Notes: generated by a model from the sequence alone, not told the origin. 64,000 nucleotides of DNA from Fimivicinus intestinavium (GCA_018715765.1 DVKY01000113.1:1-64000), one strand, 5' to 3'; positions 43,326 to 52,602 are shown, counted from the stretch's first letter. Made by a program: numbers and translations.

Positions 43326-44147
43326 ATGGAATTTAAAAAGCGCATGGATATGCACACGCACACAGACAATTCCCCGGATGGGAACCACTCCACCATGTAT
43401 CTGTGCGAATGCGCCGAACGCACAGGCCTGAGAGCCATCGCCTTTACAGATCACTGCGAGGTGGACGCCTACTACAAAGACCATTACGACCGTGCAACCT
43501 TTCAATCCTATTTTGAGGTGGTAAAGGCACGCTCCGTCTTTCGCGGCAGGCTGATCGTTTCAGCCGGTATCGAGCTGGGCCAGCCTGCTTATGAGCCGGA
43601 GCTTGCCGGGCAGATTCTCTCCCGGTTTGAGTATGATGTTGTCATCGGCTCGGTACACAACCTGCGCGGCCGCAAGGATTTTTTCTTTATGGAATACGAT
43701 GGGTTCAGCGATAGCGAGCTTGATGCGATGTTTGAGGAATATTTAAAGGAACTGCTCCTTATGGTGAAGTGGGGCGGGTTTGACATTCTGGCTCATCTGA
43801 CCTACCCGCTGCGCTATATTGTAGGAGAAAACCACCGCACGATTGATTTGAAGCGCCACAGCGATCTGATCGATGAAATCCTGCGGGCAGCCGCCCAATC
43901 CGGCAAGGCTCTGGAAATTAACACCTCGGGCCTGCGGCAGCCCTTAGGGGAAACGCTGCCCACACTCCCCTTCATTCAGCGCTTCCGGGAATTTGGCGGG
44001 GAGTATGTGACGGTCGGCTCCGACGCGCACTTTGCAGAAGATCTCGGCAAGGGTGTCAACGAGGGGATGGAGATCGCCCGGCAGGCAGGTTTTTCCCACG
44101 TCACGCTGTTTCAAAACAGGACGCCGCTGCCCATTCCGATTGAATAA
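43326..44147 (+). CDS. PHP-domain histidinol-phosphatase-type enzyme
   Basis: A 273-residue PHP metallophosphoesterase of the HisJ/HisK type. Metal-binding residues are in MHTHTDNSPDG, FTDHCE, IELG, SVHN, LAHLTYP and GSDAHFAED. It may release histidinol from its phosphate, but no other his gene is nearby, so another phosphate ester is possible. ATG 43326 follows GAGGGGG. Confidence 0.85.
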   Translation: MEFKKRMDMHTHTDNSPDGNHSTMYLCECAERTGLRAIAFTDHCEVDAYYKDHYDRATFQSYFEVVKARSVFRGRLIVSAGIELGQPAYEPELAGQILSRFEYDVVIGSVHNLRGRKDFFFMEYDGFSDSELDAMFEEYLKELLLMVKWGGFDILAHLTYPLRYIVGENHRTIDLKRHSDLIDEILRAAAQSGKALEINTSGLRQPLGETLPTLPFIQRFREFGGEYVTVGSDAHFAEDLGKGVNEGMEIARQAGFSHVTLFQNRTPLPIPIE

Positions 44148-44260
44148 GCGCCTGCGGGCCGGCGCGGCTTTTATCTTGCAGAACCTCATATACTTTGGTT
44201 GATCCTGCCCTCGGTATAAAAAGGGCATGATGCTGGATATAGAAACAGGGAGGAAGATGG

Positions 44261-45433
44261 ATGATGGACTATCAAAATTTGCTCAACACAAAAATCAAGG
44301 AGATCAAGCCCTCCGGTATCCGCCGTTTTTTTGATATTGTGGCGGAAATGGATGACGTCATCTCCCTCGGCGTTGGCGAGCCGGATTTCCCAACGCCGGC
44401 ACACATCCGGGATGTCGGCATTCAATCTTTGCTGGATGGGCATACGAAATACACCTCCAACGCAGGGTTGATGGAGCTTCGCCGGGCCGTAGCGGCCTAT
44501 TATAAGCGGCGCTTCCACGTCTCCTACGATGGCGCAAAGCAGGCGATTATCACCGTTGGCGGCTCGGAAGCGCTCGATCTGTGCTTCCGCGTGCTCATCG
44601 AGCCCGGAGACGAGGTGCTCATCCCCGAGCCCTCCTTTGTCTGCTACGCACCTCTGACGACGATCAGCGACGGCGTGCCTGTGCCGATTGTCACAAAGGC
44701 GGAGGATCAGTTCCGCCTGACGCCGGGGGCTCTGAAAGCGGCCATCACGCCTAAAACAAAGCTGCTTGTGCTCCCCTACCCCAACAATCCGACCGGCGCC
44801 ATCATGCGGAGGGAGGATCTGGAGGCTATCGCAGCCGTCCTGCGCGGAACGGATATCATCGTCATCTCCGATGAAATTTACGGCGAGCTTACATACGGCG
44901 GCGAGCAGCATGTTTCCATTGCAGAAATTGAAGGCATGCAGGAGCGCACAATCGTTGTCAGCGGCTTCTCGAAGGCCTTCTCCATGACCGGCTGGCGTTT
45001 GGGCTATGCGCTGGGTCCGGCGGAAATCATCGCAGCCATCACCAAAATGCATCAATACGGTATCATGAGCGCGCCAACCACCGCGCAGTATGCTGCGATT
45101 GAGGCAATGGAAAACGGCGACAGCGACGTGGTGGAAATGCGTAAGGTATACGATATGCGCCGCCGCCTTGTCGTGGATGGCTTTAACCGGTTGGGCCTCA
45201 CCTGCTTTGAGCCGGAGGGCGCATTCTACTGCTTCCCATGCATTCGCTCAAGCGGGCTGAGCTCCGATGATTTCGCCCAAAAGCTGCTTGACAGCCAGAA
45301 GGTCGCCGTCGTCCCCGGCAATGCGTTTGGCGAGTGCGGCGAGGGCTTCATACGCGTTTCCTACTGCTATTCAACCGAACATTTGCAGGAGGCGCTGCGC
45401 AGGATCGAATGCTTTTTGCAGGAGCTGAAATAA
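44261..45433 (+). CDS. Class I/II PLP-dependent aminotransferase
   Basis: A 390-residue fold-type I enzyme. The internal-aldimine lysine is in SGFSKAFSMTGWR, the conserved Asp/Tyr in SDEIYGELTY, NNPTGA earlier and the C-terminal Arg in FIRVSY. It resembles the aspartate/aromatic/alanine aminotransferase group. The amino-acid donor is not fixed by sequence. Tandem ATGs (44261, 44264) follow GGGAGGAAG. Confidence 0.93.
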   Translation: MMDYQNLLNTKIKEIKPSGIRRFFDIVAEMDDVISLGVGEPDFPTPAHIRDVGIQSLLDGHTKYTSNAGLMELRRAVAAYYKRRFHVSYDGAKQAIITVGGSEALDLCFRVLIEPGDEVLIPEPSFVCYAPLTTISDGVPVPIVTKAEDQFRLTPGALKAAITPKTKLLVLPYPNNPTGAIMRREDLEAIAAVLRGTDIIVISDEIYGELTYGGEQHVSIAEIEGMQERTIVVSGFSKAFSMTGWRLGYALGPAEIIAAITKMHQYGIMSAPTTAQYAAIEAMENGDSDVVEMRKVYDMRRRLVVDGFNRLGLTCFEPEGAFYCFPCIRSSGLSSDDFAQKLLDSQKVAVVPGNAFGECGEGFIRVSYCYSTEHLQEALRRIECFLQELK

Positions 45434-45474
45434 ACTCTCTTCATTCGCTCTCATGCACATTTAGAGACAAAAAA

Positions 45475-45509
45475 CGCGCTGCACAGCACTGTGCAGCGCG
45501 CTGTTTTTT
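45475..45509. terminator. Bidirectional terminator
   Basis: A perfect 12-bp stem CGCGCTGCACAG/CTGTGCAGCGCG with a two-base centre. T runs follow on both strands, serving the aminotransferase (+) and the VanZ-like gene (-). Confidence 0.85.
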
Positions 45510-45511
45510 GG

Positions 45512-46093
45512 TCAGGAGGAGCGCACCCTGCATCTTTCCACACAACCGGGCCAAAGCTTCCGAAACAGCAAAAACAGCCAATAGCCCAGCGCCGCGCCCA
45601 ATGTATTGAGCAGAAGGTCGTCGATATCTGTCCCCCGATCCAGGGGGAGCTGGCAAAGCTCAATTGCCAGTGAGGACAGAAAGCCTGCCCCTGCTGATTT
45701 AAGCAAAGTCGGGCGCGCCCAGAGCAGAGCCGTAAAAAAGCCAATGGGGAAAAACATACCGATATTACCGAGAAAATTGAGGATAAAATAATCCGCCCCG
45801 GAAGCGAGGCTGTCGGTAAAAATCCGGAAGGGAACCAGATTGAGCCGCAGGCTTTGCCCCCATGCAATGGCAAGCCCATCCTCTCCCATTTGAAACGGCG
45901 GCAAAACCGTTTGGGAGGCCAGGCCCACAAGAAACATCAGAAATGTGCAAAGCGCAAGCTCATGCCGCCAAGTGGTGTGCAGGTTCCGCTTTTGCAAGCC
46001 ACGCGCCCGCAACCAGCGAAAAGCCAGGATCACGGGCAGCGCACCGAGCATATAGGGCGCCATCTCAAGCCCACGAGTGATGATCTGATCCAT
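45512..46093 (-). CDS. VanZ-like membrane protein
   Basis: A 193-residue polytopic protein with about five membrane helices. The VanZ-family core NIGMFFPIGF, ELCQL, RGTDIDDLLLNTLGAALGY is present. VanZ gives low-level teicoplanin resistance in enterococci. In most Bacillota such homologues have no proven role in resistance. The ATG follows GGAGG by seven bases. Confidence 0.88.
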   Translation of the reverse strand: MDQIITRGLEMAPYMLGALPVILAFRWLRARGLQKRNLHTTWRHELALCTFLMFLVGLASQTVLPPFQMGEDGLAIAWGQSLRLNLVPFRIFTDSLASGADYFILNFLGNIGMFFPIGFFTALLWARPTLLKSAGAGFLSSLAIELCQLPLDRGTDIDDLLLNTLGAALGYWLFLLFRKLWPGCVERCRVRSS

Positions 46094-46138
46094 TTCAAAG
46101 CCTCCGTGCAGCTCGACTGCTCTAACAGGATGCTTTGC

Positions 46139-47863
46139 TTAGCCGATATCGTGATGGTCGGTGATCTCTACCGTATTCGTCCGGCAGCCCTCCAGCTCCA
46201 GCACGATAATCTCATTCTCCTGCCGGAGGATCGTGCCCGGCACATAAAGCGACCTCTGCGGCCCAATCTTCCAATAGCGGCCGAGATTAAAGCCATTGAT
46301 AAAGACATAGCCCTTCGTAAAGCCCTTGAGATGCACAAAGCAGTCCGCCTGAGAGTTCGTGCTGAAGCGCCCCTTCAGGAAGGCCGGGAAGTCGTCGCTC
46401 CCGCTATAGTCGAGCGCATCGATATTATCCAGCGGCAGCGTATATACATCCCAGTTGAAAAGCACCTGATTGCCAAGCCTGATCTGGCTGACGCCTTTGC
46501 GGTCGTGCAGCTCCGGGCCATAGTTGACACGGCCCATCGCCTCCACAAGCACGTCGAGGCTGCCGCCGTCCGGCAGGGCTTCAATGGGCACATATTTTTT
46601 CTTGTCGTTGCGGTAAACCATCCCACGCAGCTGGCCGTTGACATAGACATACGCGCGGTCTGCCAGGCCGTCCAAATAGAGGGAGGAGCTCTCGTAGGGC
46701 CCCTTGAGCTCATGATGATACAGGATGAAGCCAAAATTCTGGCCGTAATATTCCATACTGCGCGTCATCACGCTGCGGTGGCGCTGGCCGATCTTCGCCG
46801 CATTATGTAAAAAGGAATATTGCTGTGTGAGCGCAACTGCGCCGATATGCTGCAGCGCGGGCGGCGCGGGAAGCGGATCGGCCGGCAGCCCCTGGAAGGA
46901 CAGCAGCGCCTCCCGCACGGCATGATACTTTTTTGTGTAGCCCCCCCACTCATTGAGCAGGGCGTCGTCGTCATAGCTCGTCACGGTGGGCTGGTATTTC
47001 CCGCCATGGTTCGCGCCGGCGGTAAAGCCAAAGTTTGTGCCTCCATGGAACATATAGAAGCTGAAATTGCCGCCCATCTGGAGCATAGTCTTCAGCTCGT
47101 TGACAACGGAGCGGGGCTTGCGGCTGTGATGACGCTCCCCCCAATGGTCAAACCAGCCGTTCCAAAACTCACCGCACATCAGCGGCGCGCCAGGCTGGCG
47201 GCGCTCCACCGCCCGGAAATTCCCCCTGACGTTAGAGCCGAAATTGACCACCTTAAACACATAGGGTAACGTCCCGCCCGACAGCATGGAATCATTGGAG
47301 CCGTCGGAGGTGAAGAGCAGGGCATCCACCCCGCACTCGCGGATGAGCTGCTCAAGAAAGGCGAGGTAGTTTTTATCGTTGCCATAGCTGCCGTATTCAT
47401 TCTCCACCTGCACGGCGAGGATATTGCCCCCCTTGGAAAGCAGCATCGGCCCAAGCCTGCTGAACAGCTCATGGTAAAAATCGGAGACATGCCTGAGATA
47501 CGGCTCATAGCAGCAACGCACGCGCATATTTTCATCCGCCAGCAGCCATGCCGGCAGGCCGCCGAAATCCCATTCCGCGCAGATATAAGGGCCGGGCCGC
47601 ACAATCGCGTAGAGCCCCAGCTCCTGCGCAATCTTTAAGAAACGGACGATATCCAGCATGCCTTCAAAGTTGAAAACGCCTTTTTGAGGCTCGTGCAAAT
47701 TCCAGCACACATAGGTCTCCACCGTGTTGAAACCGGCCAGCTTCAATTTGCGCAGGCGATCCTCCCAATATTCCGGTACGGTACGGAAATAGTGGATCGC
47801 GCCTGCGTAAATATGAAATTTTTCTCCATTGAGATAAAACTGATTCCCTTTAATCTCCAGCAT
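46139..47863 (-). CDS. GH35 beta-galactosidase
   Basis: A 574-residue family 35 glycoside hydrolase. The barrel shows YPSxAGAIHYFR-like start, proton donor Glu in VENEYGSYG and nucleophile Glu in MCGEFWNGWFDHWG, then C-terminal jelly-roll domains ending LELEGC. No signal peptide, so intracellular beta-galactoside hydrolysis is likely. The ATG at 47863 has AAGGAGGGG. With the alpha-galactosidase it points to use of both anomers of galactosides. Confidence 0.95.
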   Translation of the reverse strand: MLEIKGNQFYLNGEKFHIYAGAIHYFRTVPEYWEDRLRKLKLAGFNTVETYVCWNLHEPQKGVFNFEGMLDIVRFLKIAQELGLYAIVRPGPYICAEWDFGGLPAWLLADENMRVRCCYEPYLRHVSDFYHELFSRLGPMLLSKGGNILAVQVENEYGSYGNDKNYLAFLEQLIRECGVDALLFTSDGSNDSMLSGGTLPYVFKVVNFGSNVRGNFRAVERRQPGAPLMCGEFWNGWFDHWGERHHSRKPRSVVNELKTMLQMGGNFSFYMFHGGTNFGFTAGANHGGKYQPTVTSYDDDALLNEWGGYTKKYHAVREALLSFQGLPADPLPAPPALQHIGAVALTQQYSFLHNAAKIGQRHRSVMTRSMEYYGQNFGFILYHHELKGPYESSSLYLDGLADRAYVYVNGQLRGMVYRNDKKKYVPIEALPDGGSLDVLVEAMGRVNYGPELHDRKGVSQIRLGNQVLFNWDVYTLPLDNIDALDYSGSDDFPAFLKGRFSTNSQADCFVHLKGFTKGYVFINGFNLGRYWKIGPQRSLYVPGTILRQENEIIVLELEGCRTNTVEITDHHDIG

Positions 47864-48008
47864 CCAAACCCCTCCTTGCTCAGATGGTATCATCATACCA
47901 TACCCGCGTAAAAAAAGGAATCCGTATTCGCCATTTTTTGCGGACCGTCTCCCTGCGGATAGAATGACGGTCGCCGCTTCGCATATTTTCAGCAGGGTCA
48001 GCTGCAGT

Positions 48009-48728
48009 TCAGCCCTCCTCCAACTCTACCGCCGTTTGCAAGGCAATTTCCATCATCTGGGTAAAACTTGTCTGCCGCTCCTGGGCGGAGCAGGCCTCCC
48101 CCGTGAAGGGGCAGTCGGAGATCGTGCACAGGGCCAATGCCCTCTTGCCTGCGCGCGCCGCGGTCATATAAAGCGCGGCGGCCTCCATTTCAATCGCGAG
48201 CACGCCCATCTTTTGCCACGCTGCCAAGCTATCCCCATCGTCATAAAAGGTATCGGAGGAGAGGAGATTTCCCACCTTCATCGTAATCCCCTTTTCCCGG
48301 GCAATCCGATCTGCCGTGCAGAGCAGCCCGTAATCCGCTATGGGGGCAAAGGCTCCAGGCAGGCCGTATTGCCGGGCAAAGCTGGAATTTGTGCACGCTC
48401 CGAGCCCTGCGACGATATCGCGCACATGCAGCTGGGGGCTAATGGCCCCGGCAGAACCAATGCGGAGAATCGCTTCCACCCCATAGAAATGATAGAGCTC
48501 ATAGGCATAGATCCCGATTGACGGCATTCCCATACCGCTGGCCATCACAGAAACAGGAACCCCCTGATAAAAGCCGGTATAGCCCTGAATACCGCGCACG
48601 TTGTTGACCAGCTTCGGTTGCTCCAGATAGTGCTGCGCAATATATTGTGCGCGCAGCGGGTCCCCAGGCATCAGCACGGTTTTTGCAAACTCGCCCGCCT
48701 GGGCCTCAATATGTGGAGTAGGAATCAT
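48009..48728 (-). CDS. deoD: Purine-nucleoside phosphorylase, DeoD type
   Basis: A 239-residue hexameric-type phosphorylase releasing purine bases and (deoxy)ribose-1-phosphate. MPGDPLRA (phosphate loop), ILRIGSAGAI and EMEAAALY (nucleoside site) and the terminal SDCPFTGEA are clear. It pairs functionally with deoC nearby in deoxynucleoside salvage. The start follows AAGGAAGGA. Bases 48729-48896 contain nothing I recognise. Confidence 0.96.
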   Translation of the reverse strand: MIPTPHIEAQAGEFAKTVLMPGDPLRAQYIAQHYLEQPKLVNNVRGIQGYTGFYQGVPVSVMASGMGMPSIGIYAYELYHFYGVEAILRIGSAGAISPQLHVRDIVAGLGACTNSSFARQYGLPGAFAPIADYGLLCTADRIAREKGITMKVGNLLSSDTFYDDGDSLAAWQKMGVLAIEMEAAALYMTAARAGKRALALCTISDCPFTGEACSAQERQTSFTQMMEIALQTAVELEEG

Positions 48729-48896
48729 CCTGCATCCTTCCTTTCCAATAAATTTTCTCTACTAAACGAATGCTAAAAGGCCTGCACAAATTACAGAGCG
48801 CATTCCTTAGAAAATGATTCTGTTGGAATGGGAGAGCATCCTTTATGCAATCTTTATTTGCAACCATAAAACTTTAAACGCTTTTTATGCCGAACG

Positions 48897-48905
48897 TGCT
48901 ATGAT
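48897..48905 (+). promoter_or_regulatory. Extended -10 promoter for the 49.0-kb operon
   Basis: TGC-TATGAT, with no good -35. It would give a leader of about 118 nt before the first ATG. No lysine riboswitch architecture is seen. Confidence 0.5.
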
Positions 48906-49029
48906 TGGGGCAAAGATCGGGGAAAGAAGGGTTTCCAATGTAATTCTCAAGCCGCTGTAACCAGTCTGACAGAGAGTTCACAGAACGGACTTATAAATAC
49001 CTGAATCGATTGAAAGAGGATTTTAAACG

Positions 49030-49410
49030 ATGAAGATGAAAGAACACGGTTCGCCCAGCAACCCCACGATCCTGCTTTTATGCGCACGGGAGCCTGAAGA
49101 CAAACAGTGGAAGGCCCTGATAGACGCCTTAGCCCTGCAATACCATATTTTAATCCCTCAGCTGATGAAAACCGCCTCTACCCCAAAGACATTAAAGGAA
49201 ATTACGCACTATGTCGCCAGCCGCTACGATGGCCATATCTATGCGGTTTATGGGCTGGCCGACAGCTGGAGCCTGCTGCACGAAATGCTGCGTGAAGGAA
49301 GAATTCATTCCTCTAAAACAATGATTGAGAGCTGCGACTGCCCGCCCGGCTGCTTTGCAGCCTCTCTGCTCTCCGGCCGAAACGGCCCGGAAGAAGGGGG
49401 AGAAAAATGA
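49030..49410 (+). CDS. Truncated alpha/beta-hydrolase-like protein
   Basis: A 126-residue cytoplasmic protein whose order of strands and helices (TILLLCAREP, YHILIPQL, ITHYVASRY, IYAVYGLADSW) looks like the first half of an alpha/beta hydrolase. The expected nucleophile elbow GxSxG reads GLADS, without the central Ser, and the acid/His half is missing. So it is either a degenerate remnant or a small protein with a new role. Its stop overlaps the dapA start by four bases (ATGA), with GAGG and a valid ribosome site upstream. Confidence 0.6.
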   Translation: MKMKEHGSPSNPTILLLCAREPEDKQWKALIDALALQYHILIPQLMKTASTPKTLKEITHYVASRYDGHIYAVYGLADSWSLLHEMLREGRIHSSKTMIESCDCPPGCFAASLLSGRNGPEEGGEK

Positions 49411-50378
49411 AGCAGACTGTTTTTACCGGCTCTGCTACAGCGTTGGTCACCCCTATGCGAGAGGATTTTTCGATTGACTTCGCTGTTTTTGAGGCGTTAA
49501 TTAACGATCAAATTGCCCGCGGCAGCGATGCGCTCGTGATAGCCGGTACGACCGGGGAAAGCGCAACGCTGAGTGATGAAGAGCATATTGAGCTGATTCG
49601 ATTTGCGGTCAAAGCCGCGAAGGGGCGCGTGCCCATCATTGCAGGCGCAGGCAGCAATAACACAGCGCATGCTGTAGCGCTCTCCAGGGCTGCGGAAAAA
49701 GCCGGCGCCGACGCCCTTCTGCATGTCACGCCCTATTACAACAAAGCCTCCCAGCGCGGCCTGATCGCGCATTTTACCGCATGTGCGGCTGCAACGGATT
49801 TGCCCGTTATTCTATACAACGTCCCCTCCCGCACAGGTGTAAACATCCGCATCGAGACCTATGAGAAGCTGGCACAGGTCAGCAACATTGTTGCCACAAA
49901 GGAGGCAAGCGGCAATTTTTCGCAGATTGCAAAGATTGCCGCTGTATGTGGAGACGACCTTGCAATCTACTCCGGCAATGACGATCAGATTACTTCCGCA
50001 CTTGCTTTGGGTGCGAAAGGCGTGATTTCCGTGCTGGCAAACGTAGCGCCTGAGGATACGCATCAAATCTGCCAAGCCTTCTTCGATGGCGATATGGCGT
50101 TAAGCGACGCGCTACAGCTCAAATATTTAGAGCTAATCGAGCGGCTTTTCAGCGATGTGAACCCGATCCCGGTTAAGCAGGCGCTCTGTTTCATGGGCAT
50201 CCCGGTTGGAAAGTGCAGGCTGCCGCTGTGTGAGATGGAAGATATTGCCGCAGAGCAGCTGCTCGCCACGCTGCACAAATATGGCCTGTGCAGCCCCGAA
50301 GAAACCGGCCGTGCCGGGAGCGTGACCGTGCGCCGCCCCCAGGCGGCCCTGCTCTGGAATGCGAGCATACACGGATAA
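49407..50378 (+). CDS. dapA: 4-hydroxy-tetrahydrodipicolinate synthase
   Basis: A 323-residue class I aldolase-type lyase for lysine and diaminopimelate synthesis, condensing pyruvate and aspartate semialdehyde. Pyruvate-binding GTTGESATL, catalytic Tyr in LYNVPSRTG and Schiff-base Lys in ATKEASGN are present. The C-terminal tail (about 295-323) extends beyond the usual end. The ATG is preceded by AAGGGGGAG. It is coupled to the short gene upstream. Confidence 0.95.
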   Translation: MKQTVFTGSATALVTPMREDFSIDFAVFEALINDQIARGSDALVIAGTTGESATLSDEEHIELIRFAVKAAKGRVPIIAGAGSNNTAHAVALSRAAEKAGADALLHVTPYYNKASQRGLIAHFTACAAATDLPVILYNVPSRTGVNIRIETYEKLAQVSNIVATKEASGNFSQIAKIAAVCGDDLAIYSGNDDQITSALALGAKGVISVLANVAPEDTHQICQAFFDGDMALSDALQLKYLELIERLFSDVNPIPVKQALCFMGIPVGKCRLPLCEMEDIAAEQLLATLHKYGLCSPEETGRAGSVTVRRPQAALLWNASIHG

Positions 50379-50390
50379 AGGCATTACCCA

Positions 50391-50425
50391 ACATACCCAT
50401 TGCAAGCCGCAATGGGTATGTTTTT
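50391..50425 (+). terminator. Rho-independent terminator of dapA
   Basis: A 13-bp stem ACATACCCATTGC/GCAATGGGTATGT with a five-base loop followed by five T on +. Confidence 0.9.
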
Positions 50426-50495
50426 GATTAAGCCCGGGCAGAAGCGCTGTATTTCGGCACAGCCGGGGAGCGGGCACGACTGCCCCCCTCTGCCC

Positions 50496-51164
50496 CTATC
50501 GCACTGTTCCTGCCAGACGCTTGCGCACCAGCGGCACAATAGCGCTTGAGCCGATGCGGGAAGCCCCCAATTGTAAAAAACGATCCGCCTGCTCCAGCGT
50601 TCGGATTCCCCCTGCCGCCTTGATTTTCAGATGCGGCGCGATATGCGCCTTAAAAAGCTTAATATCATCAAACATTGCCCCTGCGGTGGAAAATCCGGTT
50701 GAGGTTTTAATAAAATCTGCGCCGGAGCGGGATACAATATCGCATACCCGAATTTTTTCATCCCAGCTCAAAAGACAGGTCTCCACAATCACCTTTAAAA
50801 TTTTCCCCCGCGATGCGACCCGGACGGAACGGATGTCAGAAAGCACGCCGTCGTCATCCCCTGCCCGCAAAAGGCCCAGGTTTATCACCATATCGATTTC
50901 AGATGCGCCCTGCCTCACCGCCTGCGTTGTTTCAAAGCATTTTGCCTGCGTGCTTTCATAGCCGTTTGGGAACCCAACTACCGTGCAAATTTTCAGCTTG
51001 CCCTGCACATACTGCGCAGCCTTCTGCACATAGCAGGGAGGAATACAGACGCTCGCAACGCCGAACTGCATCCCCTCATCGCACAAGGCCTGGATTTCCG
51101 GCCAGGTAACCGTTTGTTTGAGCGCCGTATGATCGACGGCAGCTAATATCTTTTGCAGTTCCAT
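50496..51164 (-). CDS. deoC: Deoxyribose-phosphate aldolase
   Basis: A 222-residue class I aldolase cleaving deoxyribose-5-phosphate. The Schiff-base Lys lies in DFIKTSTGFST, and the conserved start DHTALK and ETCLL are present. It completes deoxynucleoside salvage with deoD. ATG 51164 follows AAAGGGG. Confidence 0.96.
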   Translation of the reverse strand: MELQKILAAVDHTALKQTVTWPEIQALCDEGMQFGVASVCIPPCYVQKAAQYVQGKLKICTVVGFPNGYESTQAKCFETTQAVRQGASEIDMVINLGLLRAGDDDGVLSDIRSVRVASRGKILKVIVETCLLSWDEKIRVCDIVSRSGADFIKTSTGFSTAGAMFDDIKLFKAHIAPHLKIKAAGGIRTLEQADRFLQLGASRIGSSAIVPLVRKRLAGTVR

Positions 51165-51425
51165 AAAGAAACCCCTTTCATCCGTGATCTGCGTATCTAT
51201 CCCCTCATATACGATATCGAATCCTACAAAAAGACGCTTTTATTATAACGGAGTGTTCGTTAAAAAGTCAATTCCGATTTGAAAACCACGATTTCATAAG
51301 TGGTTACTTCTCCTCATTGGGCTTTAATAAAATCCTCCAAAACGCTTGAAAATAAAGGATTTATCTCAGTGCGTCCGCTTTATCCCTTGATACCATTTCA
51401 CTTGCGTTTATGCTTCTCTCGCCAC

Positions 51426-51452
51426 CTCATAAGGGCAAAACAAGGGGGAAAC
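51426..51452 (+). repeat. Left copy of imperfect direct repeat
   Basis: The 27-base segment beginning CTCATAAGGGCAAAAC matches 52775-52801 at 25 of 28 aligned positions (two one-base indels and one substitution), same orientation. The two copies bracket the DeoR/XRE pair. Bases 51165-51425 show no gene. Confidence 0.55.
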
Positions 51453-51458
51453 CGTGAT

Positions 51459-51507
51459 ACTTCCCACCAACAGTAACTACCATATTGTGTTACAGCTGGT
51501 GGGAAGT
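51459..51507. repeat. Long imperfect stem-loop
   Basis: Two 19-base arms (ACTTCCCACCA-start and its near complement, two mismatches) flank an 11-base loop. On + it is followed by TTTTATTG, resembling a terminator, although no + gene precedes it. It might be an element end or an RNA structure. Confidence 0.6.
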
Positions 51508-51549
51508 TTTATTGACATAAGCAACTTCGTTCATATGAATAACTAGAGC

Positions 51550-51738
51550 CTAAATTTTGAATGGATCGATGTTAAGCTTTTTGCAAATTAGGATAACAAT
51601 ATCAAACGAAGCTCCACCTATGTCACGAGAAAGCAATGTCATAAGCGTGCTATATGGAATGTCAGCCTCAATAGCAAACTGACGCAAACTCGTATATCTG
51701 TCCAGAATCAGATTCCGTAATTTTTGCTCACGATTCAT
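51550..51738 (-). CDS. Small XRE-type helix-turn-helix protein
   Basis: A 62-residue protein with a single helix-turn-helix (SLRQFAIEADIPYSTLMTLL) and helical tail, no other domain. Its ATG overlaps the DeoR stop by four bases (ATGA) and has GAGGAG upstream, so the two regulators are one transcript. The A+T-rich composition differs from neighbours. No target is obvious. Confidence 0.75.
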   Translation of the reverse strand: MNREQKLRNLILDRYTSLRQFAIEADIPYSTLMTLLSRDIGGASFDIVILICKKLNIDPFKI

Positions 51739-52511
51739 TTTGGCTCCTCAACAACCGTAATCTCGACGCCTCTTTCTTCGATGGCAGTAATCTGATCTTC
51801 TACGCAATCCCAGTCTGTGATAATAAAGTCAAAGGCTTCTACGTCGCAAACTTTAATAAAGGAATCGACACCAATCTTTGAGCTGGGTATGACGAGGCAT
51901 TTACTACGACTGTTTTTAATTACAGTGCGCTGGAATGCTGCCGTTTCATCTGTACCATTGGACAAACCGAACTCTGCTGTCAGACCACCTCCGGTAATAA
52001 AGCAGAGATCAAAATGCAATCTGCTCACAAATTCGTTGGCCAAGCTATCAACCAGTGAGCCGCTTTGCCGCATCTTTCCACCGGCAATATATACGTCGAT
52101 GTTTTCAAAACTTCTGAGTTCCTTGCCGATATCAACTGAATTTACGACTACAGTGTAATGGATATCTCGCGGCAAAAAGGAAACCATAATATGACCAAAT
52201 GATCCGCTAGTTAAATATACTGTGTCATTTTCTTTGATATTTTTCACAGCCGCTCGTGAAATCTCTCGGTAGTTATCAAAAATGGGCATATTATCAAAGT
52301 CTCTGTTGGCCGGAGGTCTTACGCTGACCTGTCCTATCGAAATGGCACCGCCATGGGTTCTCTTGCAAACACCTTTCTGTTCAAGCAGTCGTAGATCTCT
52401 GCGTGCAGACTCATCGGATATACCGTATTTACTTGTAATTTCAGCAACGGTGATCTTACCATTTGCTTTAATAGTATCTGATATTTCTTGATGGCGTTCT
52501 TCAATAAACAT
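51735..52511 (-). CDS. DeoR-family transcriptional regulator
   Basis: A 258-residue repressor: N-terminal winged helix (ITVAEITSKYGISDESARRDL with hallmark RRDL and KRTHGGA) and a C-terminal DeoRC sugar-phosphate-sensing domain. The ATG at 52511 follows GGAGG by about eight bases. Its promoter carries direct repeats likely to be its own operator. No sugar-catabolic gene adjoins it, so the effector is unknown. Codon use looks richer in A and T than in the flanking genes. Confidence 0.9.
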   Translation of the reverse strand: MFIEERHQEISDTIKANGKITVAEITSKYGISDESARRDLRLLEQKGVCKRTHGGAISIGQVSVRPPANRDFDNMPIFDNYREISRAAVKNIKENDTVYLTSGSFGHIMVSFLPRDIHYTVVVNSVDIGKELRSFENIDVYIAGGKMRQSGSLVDSLANEFVSRLHFDLCFITGGGLTAEFGLSNGTDETAAFQRTVIKNSRSKCLVIPSSKIGVDSFIKVCDVEAFDFIITDWDCVEDQITAIEERGVEITVVEEPK

Positions 52512-52560
52512 AACTATACCTCCAAATTGAGAATAATATATTATCGAATTCGACATCATC

Positions 52561-52602
52561 ATCATACAACACATTCGGTAATAATTCAACGTTTTCGGTA
52601 AT
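52561..52602 (-). promoter_or_regulatory. DeoR-gene promoter with direct-repeat operators
   Basis: Leftward TTGAAT (52584-52589), 17 bp, TATGAT (52561-52566). Two copies of TTCGGTAAT on + (52574-52582 and 52594-52602), 20 bp apart, lie in the spacer and just upstream of -35. DeoR-type regulators often bind such repeats. Confidence 0.65.

Noticed and set aside
45512..46093. Glycopeptide resistance by VanZ
   Set aside because: Lone VanZ-like membrane proteins are common, and no vanHAX genes are present.
48906..49029. Riboswitch before the dapA operon
   Set aside because: The leader is only about 118 nt, too short for a lysine riboswitch, with no matching core.
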